A DNA stretch of 64,000 nt from Tubulanus polymorphus. Lineage: Eukaryota > Nemertea > Palaeonemertea > Tubulaniformes > Tubulanidae. Positions 1 to 10,764 of the stretch are shown here, in pieces. Position 1 is the stretch's first letter, and each line of letters starts with the position of its first letter. Position numbers and translations under genes: made by a program. Under the pieces are notes generated by a model. It was not told where the DNA came from. It ran no database searches and saw only the letters and a list, made by a program, of their open reading frames with translations. Location: the NCBI RefSeq assembly GCF_964204645.1, contig NC_134027.1, forward strand, positions 3,460,485 through 3,524,484, given 5' to 3'.

Positions 1-1780
1 GTTCTATTGCAAGCTGCCAAACAAACATGTGCGTGTATATGATAATGTAACGATATAAGATTATTAAAATTTGATAATATAAAAAATGAGGTATGATAAA
101 TGATATCAAAGAATTGCTGAAAAATTGCCACTGATGAAATTTTTTTAAAGAATTAGAAGTATGGGTTCATTGATCAGGTATTCAAACTATAAGATTCTTA
201 GCTGATTATGCCTGCTGTTATTAGATGATGTGTATACTAATCAGTTGTCATTTAATCTTTATATTTTTCTATTTGAAAATTGAATACCTTCCACCATCGA
301 CGACGAATTTCTTCCATTTTATGTGAAAATGCTGATCTTTTTTTAAGGTTTTTTTTTGTACAATTTACTAACATTCTCCTGAAATTGATGTGGTCGATTG
401 TAACCATCCCGTCGAACTTGCTGAAAACTGCTATATACACACATTAACACATTGTACTTGGTGATTTGATAAACAGCAGAACTTATCAGTGTTTGAAATA
501 CTCAGAATTGAGACGATCAATCAGTGGATTGTGAGCACCCTCTATTGAGTTAGATATTCACCGAGATTTCGTGTCACTAATTTCTAATTCTGTTATTCGC
601 TTAAAAGTTACATTCTTAGTTATTCAATCCTATGCAGCGGATCTTTTTCAAATGCAGCGCTATCTTATTTTACACGATTTTCTGCTGTTATTGATTCATG
701 CAATTATTTTAGATATTTCTGGCTGTCTATGCAGGTAATTTGGTTTATTTATGAATTCATGGATGTTTGATTTTATCCAGAATGAGATTTCTACATTATG
801 CATTGTTCCCAATTCAATGATTTATCAGATGTTGTTTATTTTTATGTGTATTAGAAAACAAAACCAGTTTTTAAGAAGCAACTTTTAATCTTGCTAGAGA
901 TGCAATGTGATTGGATTTATTCCCGTATAAGTAATTGTTAACCAAATGACCATAGTTTAACCATTACAGGTATATCGCCACGTGAATGACTGATATTGCG
1001 AAATGCAGTTGATTTTATTGTAATTTATCAAGTCCTAAATACGAGTATAAGATTATGAGTAGTGTACTTAGAGTAAGGATCAGTAACTCTTGATTCAAGA
1101 TCTTTAAAGTCATGATGTTCTTTGTAAATGAGAATTATTTGATCCTTATTTTATTAGTGTTTAATTATGAATATGAACCAGGCTGATCGAAGCCTAGCTT
1201 TATCAACTACCTCACCTTGTTTATCCCCTGGTTGTAAATAAATGTTGACGTGTAATTTTGTCCGATTTTAACATATATGAATATGACTTTAATTTTGAAA
1301 CCAATGGTGGTAATGTCCATAAAAAAACGTGTATTCTATAATAATATATTTGTTGTAATGTTTTAAGCGTATTTCACATGTCCAAAGCTGCTTGTCGCTG
1401 TCATCTAATGTCATACGATCGACACGAATACGGCGACCTCACTCCTTGTGCACGTCTTCAGTGAACGTGGTCTTGTTTTGCTCTAGAAAAACTTTGGCTT
1501 CCAAACCAGTTATTGATGGTTGATAAGCTATGATGATGATAGAAGGTGCAGCATTCTGTTATTATTTGCGACGTCACTGGATTACTCGGTGATCTATGTA
1601 CATGTTCTCCATCATGTGGCTTATATTGTAAATACTAAATGCATTTTCATGTTTGTCTGTCACTGATATTTGTGTACTGAGCATTTAGTCACTACTGGAA
1701 ATGGAAAAAAATATAAACCGTAATTATAAGAAAAACTGGCGATTTGAACTTTTCTCTTGTTTGTTTTACGCTCTGCAGAT
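1..1780. other. No recognisable gene
   Basis: AT-rich sequence with no reading frame that I can tie to a protein family. A short open, relatively GC-rich stretch around 1366-1461 and an AATAAA near 1237 on the plus strand would fit the end of a plus-strand gene that starts left of the window, but neither is strong. Confidence 0.4.
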
Positions 1781-1877
1781 GTCACTCCTTCCTAGCAGAT
1801 TCAACTTCAGCTCACTTCCACAAGTTCCGAGGGTGAGAATTGCAGGAAATCCTACTCCCTCTTCGATATTAGAATGA
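1781..1877 (+). CDS. Possible terminal exon of a gene entering from the left (doubtful)
   Basis: A pyrimidine-rich tract ending in CTGCAG precedes an open stretch that reads to a TGA at 1875-1877 in one frame (ATGTCACTCC onward, residues MSLLPSRFNF then SSLPQVPR). A second frame is also open and stops earlier, at GGG-TGA. A GGTGAG inside it could instead be a donor. AATAAA hexamers follow on the plus strand near 2025 and 2052. I recognise no protein family here. No companion exon is visible upstream, so this may be chance. Confidence 0.2.
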
Positions 1878-1929
1878 TTTTAATCCATCCGAATCCCTAT
1901 AGTAAAATACCACGCACTCGATTTTTTTT

Positions 1930-3248
1930 TATACAAACCAAAATAATTTATTGAGAAAAAAGTGCTTGTTGGACAAATAGTCATACAACCGTTTCTTTTA
2001 AGAGGTGTTTTTTCTAATTCTAGAAAATAAATTAATGCAAATTATGTACAAAATAAATAGTTAAAATTGCCTTTTCCCGCCTTGCAGGGGTAAACTTAAT
2101 ATAACTTAGCCCTGGGGTTGAATATGTCATAATTATATTACTTTGTCGATTTTAAGACTAAAACAAAAATAAAATCATATTTATCTAACTAAATACTATT
2201 CCACGGCACACAAAACTCAATATATTATTACATTTGCGCCATATAAATCGTGTTAGCATATAGATAGTTTTAGGCATCTTCAAGATCCGATGGCATCCAA
2301 ATCTAAAAGCGACGTATATAGTAAATAGCTGTACATAATCTGAGCAAATCTAGGTATTGAGATTCATTACATGAATACGAAAATTATCTTTTTATCGAAA
2401 ATGATAATTGATATTGTATACACTTTAAAAAAAAATTTTTCATCAATAAACATCGCGTATATACCGATAAAATGTATACAAACAACCAAAACTCCGCAAT
2501 AGACGTATTTACAGGTTTAAAAGTTTATCAAAAGTATAAAACGTATATCTCAAAATGTCTACAATTAACTACTCGTTATGAAAATATCATGAATCTACAT
2601 GGTTTGATAATGTATGTACAATATAAGTTTGTTATCGATGAAAATGAAATGAATTAAATGCAATGTTTCCACAACCGTTAAGGAATGCGTCTATCACTCA
2701 CTCGATAATGCATTCGATATCATTTTCATTATGTAGCATCATTTCATACCAGGACCGCTACCGCCATTCTCTTGTAACCACTTGATTATGGGATGTTTAC
2801 TGCTAGAAACTGAGAATATAGTGGATTATATTTTCTCTGCACGATATCCGCCGATCGTCAGCTAATTTTCTAATTTTTTACGCTACTGTGAGAAATAAAT
2901 GCCACGAAAAACAGGTGGCCCGACATATTTTTTGTTATCAATTCGGAATGTGCGGCATTGACGTTATTCCCTTGTAGCGTACCCAGTAACCCTATTCTCA
3001 CGTAAAGCTGGGGAATATAATATTTCTAGTCGAGGAATTGATGATCAATCGCCACCGGAAACCGCCGACTTCAGACTATACCTTATTTCCTCCCAGTAAG
3101 CACCCCATATTGTCTTATAGTAGCATGAGTGCAAATAACGTAAACGTAACGTAATATCAAAAAGTCATCAGTGTATACAAAATTATATAAAATCCATTGG
3201 TCCCTTGTTCAAGAATTGTTCAAGCTTTGTAAGCTTCAGCTATGCGTC
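1930..3248 (-). other. scrt: Probable 3'UTR of the scratch-like gene
   Basis: Non-coding DNA downstream (minus strand) of the scratch stop codon at 3249. A minus-strand AATAAA lies at 1947-1952 and would give a 3'UTR of about 1.3 kb. The long 3'UTR is inferred from the signal only. I see no other coding signal here. Confidence 0.4.
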
Positions 3249-6200
3249 TTATTGCGGCATAGGGATAGGAACAGTTTGTTGGACGTCTGTACCAGCGCTT
3301 TGAGTCGCTAGGAGGCGTTGTCGTTGACGTTGTTTCTTGAGAAGGGATCTTTGTCCGCGCATGCATGAACTTTCTTCGTGTTTGTACAGGTAGCTCTTCA
3401 AGGCGAATGCTTTTCCACATCGACCACAAGTGAACGGTTTCAGTGAGGAATGAGTCTGAATATGCGCCCGCAAATTTGATTTATCGGCGAAAGATTTCGA
3501 GCAGATATTACAAGCGAACGGTTTTTCGCCCGTATGCGTTCTTATATGTCCCTGTAACAGCCACGGTCGACTGAAATTCTTTCCGCAGTAGGGGCATTTA
3601 CACCCCTGAGCATGGGTTCGTACATGCATACTGTAAGCTGGCATTGATACGTAGACCTTTTCGCAATGTGGACATTTTCTGGCCTTCTTGTCGTCGAGAC
3701 TGCGGTGGGTTTGTCGGTGACGAGCCAGGTTACTGGAAGTGCTGTAAGATTTTTCACACAAGTCGCACGGAAACGTTTCACCGCTGTCTGATGGAATAGT
3801 TGACTCGGGTGATGTGGGAGGCGTACAGTCGATACTGAGATCACTGCTACTGTCACCTATTACTGGCACGTTGTGAAATTCCAGATGTTGTTCATCTAAA
3901 CCAATAAGACTCTGGTGAATGTGGTCGTTCGCTCTTGTTGTCTTCTGATCTTTGGCCAATAATGTTTCCATTCTGTAGTCGAAACCGGAATGGGGTACAT
4001 TTTGTTGCGGGAGAGTTGACGAGAAGAACCAATTGGTGTTGTATGGTGGAGGCATCGGAATGATATGTGGAATGCGAGTTGTCACTGGATGTTGATTATT
4101 TGGTGACAGGCATTGTGTTGATGTTCGTACGATGGAACTTTCTTTGGTGGCGTAGTTCGATAAATCTAAACCGAGATGTAAAATTGCCCGGGCTGCAAAA
4201 CTTCTACTCTCCGCTTCATGGGCTGGTAGATGTTTCTCATATATAACCTGGTCGTCGGGCGAAGGGGTGATTCTTTCGTACTTAATTTCATCTCTGGTCC
4301 ACTCTTTATCACCTAAATAGAAAATTGAAAAACATGTATGTATAGATATCTAAAAGCTCTTAAAAAGTGCATTAGCATACACTGGCTTCATAGTTTCTTC
4401 CGTGAGTTCCCTAGTTGTTCACGAGGCAACCGTTCTAACAAGATTCCCGAGAAATTCTTTCATGGTCCAATGGAATTTGTTGCGAATCTGCCTTTGTTCA
4501 CAACTATAACTGGATTCTTGATGGATTCTCCGACTTTGTTATCGTTTACTGAATTCGATTGCTTGTCAAAAAGGAAGAATAACAAAGAGCGCTTGTCGGA
4601 GTCTGGTCTCCATGTTTCTGGACGATTTCGCTAGTTTTTTGATAGCGGTTATCGTAACCTAGATAAAACATATTACTGAGTCATTTCCTGAGGATGATTT
4701 GCTTTTTGAGACAACATCGATACCGTCAACCTCAAACGGCCTAGTTTTACTGATATTACAACCAGGTGAAAGTAAATCCCTTTTAGATTATTTTTGGTCC
4801 GATATAAGTGAGGATTCTAGACACAATTTGAAGAGCAACGCGGAACATAGGTCTCCAGAAGTGTTTTAACATGACGTTTTCAACAAAACTTTTAACAAAA
4901 CTTTTTCATCAAATTTGATTAATTGAATTAATTTTAATCAAAGTTAATCTTACAGAATGAGAATATACAATTTTCAAAGAGATCAATGTTTTTGCGAAAT
5001 TAACTCTAAAATTAGTTTTTCAAGATGTGTTTTTTCATGAAGAAGTTCTCCATGTTCAGTCAACAACGCTCTAATCAGTATCGGCTAGCGGGGTAGGTCG
5101 ATCGCCTGGACGCCCGGTTCCGAACGCTAACGGCGACTGTCTCCGAGACCGAAGGTCCGAGCGCACGAGCACACACCTAAGAATTTAGGTGAAGTTGGGT
5201 TTTTTTCTGTTTTCTTCAGCCGGATGATGAAAACCGATGCTTTCAGTTATTGCATAACAAGCTGCTAGTAATAGACATACCGATCTATTCGTGTGGTTTT
5301 TTTCAGACGATCAATCCCAATACAATGGATCTTAAAAAATCATGAAACCAGCATTATTTATGTATATCATCAAAAATACATGTTTATCATATATCTCATT
5401 TGATGCAACGATTGAAAATAATACTCATGGATTCTAGACACATATATTCTTGTTTGTGTAAAATCCGAGTCGACGGTGAAATAAATAATAGTTCTGGATG
5501 TAAATAAAGTAGATGTAATTGACGAGTGAAGACAGTTGCATAACGGCGATGAGTGATGAATAAGCCTGATGTCGGTCTGAGTCCCGCCTGTCATTATTTA
5601 CGCGTCAGTTGCCTGTCAATGTCAACCTCGCTGATCAACCTTATCTGGTGCTGACTGATGTGGTGCTGACCAACACCCTCGATCAATCAGCTCCGTCTGG
5701 CCAGTTTTTGTTACAAAACCTTGCTATCAGATTATGTATAGTTACTTCAGCTATGGGGATAAGATTCTTCGGCGAATATCCCAGAAAGAGACACAAGATT
5801 CCGGTAACAAAAAAATGGGGGAATTACGTTACGAGGTCAAACTGACTGCACAGTTGCTTTCTCGTGTTACCGCTCCATAGGTAACAACTATTTTTTTGGG
5901 ATAATAAATCATATTCTACGATATAAACAACCGACTTTAGAGCCACCTGGCTTGGAAACGAAGGTAGTTACACACAAAAAAAAACCAGTCAGCTATGCAC
6001 CTTTTTTGCTAGATAATATCCCTAACGTCCATGGATCGACCTCGGAATTGAGTGGACAAAATATACGACGTTCCGAGGGAATGATATCATTTTCTATCAA
6101 TGGATTTTATCTTAATGTGCGTCTGGGTTAAACGTGGTACTAAACGTGTTCTAAGTCCAGACGTTTTTAAAAACGTGTAAAGTTTATGCACGATCGGCAG

Positions 6201-8846
6201 TGATGAGTCACTTCACGCATTTTTATTTGAAGTTTGTTTAGCTGATCCAGCAGTGAGACGAACTGTAAACTTGAGGGACGAAATTATGAGTGATTTTTAC
6301 AGGTGGGGCCCGACACATGGGTTGAAAATAAATAGTTAGCTAACTGTTTGCGTAACTGGGGCCACATAGGATAAGATACATTGAACGGTGAACTGAGTTT
6401 TTAAAATGTCAGTAGAGTGGTTGATGAATATACATGTTCTCATATTCAAATAGATGCACCTCGCTTCGATTTACTGATTTTAAGATTACTGAAAACCTTC
6501 CATTTATTTCTAAACCCACCACTCATGCTTTCAGTTATGAACAATATTAAGGGATTTTTACATCGCAGGTGAATGATGATACAAGATCGAGGCACTGATG
6601 GAATTCCCGGGGCTCGAAACGTCCATCTATCTCTGATAAAAGTGTTGGCCAGATGAAGCTTGTTTTTGAGTCGGGCATCAAGTGTTTTAGCGTGTATAAT
6701 GTTGTTTACCCAAAGACGACATCATGGCCGGCATGTGTATCAGACGTTTTGAGTCATTCTGTTCAGAAATAACTCAGCCACTTGAGTCAGTTGCTCGCAC
6801 GTGTTACTTGTATCTGGTATACATTAATGTGTTTGCCTCCTCTCATTCATCTTCTTTGTCTAAGGTGGCTTGTCTTCGAGTGTTTCTTTCTTCGAGTTTT
6901 GAAAATCAAAGAAATCACTGATTTTGCCACGCACATTTTTTTTCGTCGAGAATATTTATCTGGAATGCCGCACTAAATCCAAGTAGTTTGCAAACTAGGA
7001 TGTAGTTTTTTATTACCTGTCTCTGGCACACTTGTTAAGAACGAACGACCTGGTTTTTTTTTACTTTGGCGTTAATCCAATATCTGAATGGATAAAAACT
7101 CCAGATCCGGCCTAAACCACCTGCGTGAAAAGTTATGGCTAAATCCCTTCTATTCCTTTTTAAAATCTGCAACTTTTGTCAAATTCGTTGGTGAATAGTG
7201 TTTTTGTAACGGTGAGTAGCTGACTCCGTATGCGCACGATTTGAAGATGTTTTGAAGGTGGAATTAGAAAAATATGGATAAAATGAAGACGTATTTGGTG
7301 AAAAAACAAAGGAAATATTTTTGAACAGTTGCTAAGGTAAGCATTTCACCCAAGGTAGAATGGATTATGCAACGTTAACAAAATAATCATGGAAGGAATC
7401 GACGAACTTTATCGGAAGCTGTGAAAACATGTGATTTAAAAATTAGCGTGTTGAATGTAAACAAGATAATTTAAATCCAGACTCGACATTAAGTGATAAC
7501 ACGTTTGGACATCTATGATAGAAATATTAATCTGAAGTAGAAATGGTTGATAGTATGGCGCACAGAGAGTTTGCGCTGAGATTATGCCGAAAACCTCAAA
7601 GCACCGCAAACGTTTCTTTAATCTATAATATACTTGAGATTAACTTGAGTGGACCAAATTCAATGAACATGCTTTGTATGAATTTTACAGCGCTAACCGA
7701 CAGTGGTGCGTGGATAAGCTACTGAAGTTTTGGCAACTTGATAAAGAGAAATGCGCAGTATCAACAGTAATCCATTAGACGATATTTCACTTTAGGGAAC
7801 GCATTCGCCTTTTCCCTAGGTTTTCTTATCAATCACTTATCATAGAAAATTCGGATTACATTTGCATTACTTTTCAAATATTTTTTGTTCCATATTTCTG
7901 GAGCAAACGGTTATTTTTAATAAAATGATGAGCTGTAAGACGATTTTCTTTGTTTTGGCAAGCAGACAGTGTTCTCCGTCAATCAGTTTGTAACATGATA
8001 GTACTATCTTACTTTCCAGGCATCTGGAACTCTGTAGCATGGCAACTTGCCAAACATTCTGCAACTGCACAAAGAAACCAGTTGCGCCAACAGCATCAGT
8101 AATAATGACGTCATCGAGATTATGGAATATAGACGCCGCTCACGTAACTTCAATCGATTTTAGATTAAAATATTCATTAATAGTAAGATCTAACAAATAG
8201 TAATATATACGTTTTCTGTTCTATGAAATATGGAGATTTCCACTTAGAAGGAAATGCCACGTTGTTTTTGTTTTGATGATTTCGCAAATAAAGAATTCCC
8301 GGTGGTTTCAGACGCAATTTCCGCGCGGTGAACCATAAAACACCGCAGTGGATTACCATTGTGTCTTTATCTGACGCGTTACTTATCATGAAATGTTCAA
8401 ATAATTAAAAAACTGATTATGCAATCTCTTTTACTTCCTTTGATATATCACTCTCTAGAGGTATTCCATATTTCACGAATCTTGTTAGTTTATAACACTC
8501 ACGGATTGTAAAACGTTTCAGAGTCCATGATAGGAAAATCAAAAAGCGATCATTCAACATTTGGTTCTATTCACTTTGAAAACAGATAATCACATTCAAA
8601 GATGTTAAACCAAAAACATTTTCAAAACAAATGATTTTAAACCAGATTCATATTGAAAACAAATACCTCGATACTTTGCTTAGAAACTATCACTGAAATA
8701 GAGATCATATATATTCACAAATATTGCAAATTTTGTAGGATGATCTTACCTTTGATAATATCATACGTTTCGAATCCATGTTCGCCGTCTGAAGATATTG
8801 AGTCTGATTTATATCTTCTGTTTGTCAATAAAAACGCACGAGGCAT
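3249..8846 (-). CDS. scrt: Scratch-family SNAG/C2H2 zinc-finger transcriptional repressor
   Basis: Two exons: 8846-8750 and 4312-3249, 386 aa. Exon 1 opens with [11 protein letters not shown], a SNAG repression motif (normally MPRxFLV), and ends ATCAAAG|gtaag in phase 1. Exon 2 follows ctatttag|GTGATAAAG, completing the split glycine codon. The C-terminal half carries five C2H2 fingers. They include [46 protein letters not shown] and [10 protein letters not shown], the last ending in Cys. The STSSNL and YVSMPA forms match Scratch rather than Snail/Slug. Family members bind E-boxes and recruit corepressors through SNAG, acting in neural differentiation; the role here is inferred. A GTG codon at 4085 looks like a start if exon 2 is read alone, but the frame stays open to the splice acceptor. 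The region between the SNAG motif and the fingers is poorly conserved. Confidence 0.9.
4313..8749 (-). other. scrt: Single 4.4 kb intron of the scratch-like gene
   Basis: The intron separates the SNAG exon from the finger exon. Several short open frames lie in it on both strands (for example 5609-5845 and 7543-7725), but none resembles a protein family. The only unusual block is the GC-rich stretch at 5081-5176, listed separately. Developmental regulators often keep enhancers in such introns, but I could not identify any here. Confidence 0.7.
5081..5176 (+). repeat. GC-rich block, possible relic of a tRNA-derived SINE
   Basis: This block is GC-rich in an AT-rich intron. It holds GGCTAGCGGGG followed about 25 bases later by CCCGGTTCCGAACG. 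These resemble the A box and B box of a tRNA-derived SINE head, with one extra C in the B box. No tail or target-site duplication could be seen, so this is a tentative call. Confidence 0.25.
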
Positions 8847-9800
8847 GGCGGTAAGTTCACGCGAAAACTATCAACTACAGACTGAGTTCATCTGGTTTGA
8901 GTTGTGAGTCAAAATTACTCAAAACTTATCTCAACAAGTGTCCCGCGCCGCCCGCTCCTCCTATCCGTACGCGCCAGTCACGTGACCGAATCCCAGCTTC
9001 CTGAGTGGATACAGCCAACACGTGCGGACTTTGCGATAACCGCCCAACAGTGGAAGCGCGTATATTTTGATAACCACCAGGGTCTAAAAACAATTTTCAG
9101 ATGGTCATATTTATCCGGTGAAGAGGTATCGAGACGAATTGCGAGTTAAATCCTTAGATTGGGTAATTCACGTCGAGTTGTATATGTAGGTAACCGTTTG
9201 AAAAGTGGTCCTCAGTCATCTTTCCGATTTATTCAGATAGTAAACAGATGTGGGTGTCAATCCGAGTGAGAGGACTCAGAATTTGTTGATTTAAAACAGA
9301 CGATGAGATTCTACCGGATAAAAATAACCCTGAAGTAAGAGGTAGACAAAGGGATCTGGTTTGAAATATTGATAGCTGTTTCATCATCGGCATTTGACGA
9401 TACATTTTCAACCGGGGTCGTTGTGATATAGACCCTTCATGAATTCGAGTTGACAGCTTAACAAACGAAAACAAAATGAAACAAATAGTATATTTGACAA
9501 CATTTACTTATAGAATTATAATTCTAAATTCGTATTCACGTTTCCCCTGTATTCAAAAAAAGTTCTCCTGAAAGTGAAAAATGTGTAACACCTCCGTCTT
9601 TTTTATTTCGAGATTCTAATTCTTATTGAAAAAAAAAACTACGCAGATTGAACAGTTTTATCTACTATCATCGGTGTACGCGGTTTTATTGTATTTTTCT
9701 TAGAAATCATAACAGCACCAGCCCTGCGTTCCCCTCAAAAATATGATAAGAAGGCACGTGGCGAGCATCATTAACATACTACTACATCAGCTGAAATTGG
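8847..9800 (-). promoter_or_regulatory. scrt: Upstream region of the scratch-like gene with three CACGTG E-boxes
   Basis: Immediately upstream of the SNAG exon there is a GC-richer patch (about 8938-9060). It contains the perfect palindrome GTCACGTGAC at 8977-8986, and further CACGTG E-boxes at 9019-9024 and 9755-9760. bHLH-type factors such as USF or MYC/MAX bind CACGTG. Their use here is inference. No convincing TATA box was seen. Confidence 0.45.
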
Positions 9801-10218
9801 AACCATCTTGAGAGTTTATCCGTCATTTAGATTTTTTAAATGAATACCCGTGTTTACTGTAAAACATATTCGACACGCGAGAAACCGCGGGTAGACGGTC
9901 GTATATATACTTGATGATGTGGGTTACTTGTGATTATATCTGCAGGAATTCTGTTGATTTGGGCGGTTTTTATATGCGTCGTCCATATTACGTTACCGGC
10001 GTTATATTATTTAAGGTGCGTTTTCAACCCCCGGAAAAAAAAGATGAACCGCAAGTTTAGTCACGACACTCCTCGGCGCAGTCACGAGCGTGCGTCCTCG
10101 CCAGGCAGGTCACTAGTCCAACAAATTTTCCATTCGACAGTAATCGTAATCTGACCCAAGCAATCAAATGGGTCATAATTTAGATATATTCGTTTCTTTC
10201 TAGAAATGCGATCATAAA

Positions 10219-10332
10219 ATCAGGGGCCGGTTGCCGAAAATTTGGTTAAAGATAATTTGCAGAAAAATACCATAGTAACAATGAATATCTTGTCATTGTG
10301 TTAACTCAACTTTTGAGCAACCGACCCCTGAT
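10219..10332. mobile_element. 114-base MITE-like element with terminal inverted repeats
   Basis: The left end reads ATCAGGGGCCGGTTGCC (10219-10235). The reverse complement of the right end (10316-10332) reads ATCAGGGGTCGGTTGCT, so 15 of 17 positions match. The AT-rich interior has no coding capacity. Flanking bases give no obvious target-site duplication. It may be a non-autonomous DNA transposon or simply a hairpin-forming repeat. Confidence 0.55.
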
Positions 10333-10726
10333 TGTCAAGTGTTCGAATGACGCAACTTTTACATCACTCGAGGTGTGAGTCTATGCATGCGTTCCCCGAG
10401 TACAATCGATATTGTATTCATAACACTTATCGTTGTTGGACATAAACAGTGAGACTGTTTTTTCAAGCGGTATTAGATTACTCTCTATCGACCCGCTGTT
10501 TTTACGTAAATCCCGACCCATTTGTTACCCGTGTTATAAAAACAATCAGTCAGTTGAGATTCTTCTGGTCAAGATAAGTTACCCAGCAACTTCTATCCTT
10601 CAAGTAACCGCCTGGGTCGTTGGTACAGAGACACGTTGCGTCGTCATTTTGTGAAAATCTTAAAAAGGACAGTTTACTTGATGATATGCATAAACCAAAA
10701 AACTGGAAAAGTTATGTTTGATAGAA

Positions 10727-10732
10727 TTTATT
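10727..10732 (-). terminator. Polyadenylation signal of the methyltransferase gene
   Basis: TTTATT on the plus strand, AATAAA on the minus strand, 33 bases beyond the TGA stop. It implies a very short 3'UTR. Confidence 0.6.
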
Positions 10733-10764
10733 TAGGTAAAATTGAAAGTATATCATTCATTGTT

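Larger units (their letters stand above)
9801..10764. other. Intergenic, no gene seen
   Basis: The region lies between the scratch promoter and the 3' end of the methyltransferase gene. Apart from the small inverted-repeat element at 10219-10332 and the methyltransferase polyadenylation signal at 10727-10732, I see nothing recognisable. The short open frames here have no family resemblance. Confidence 0.6.
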
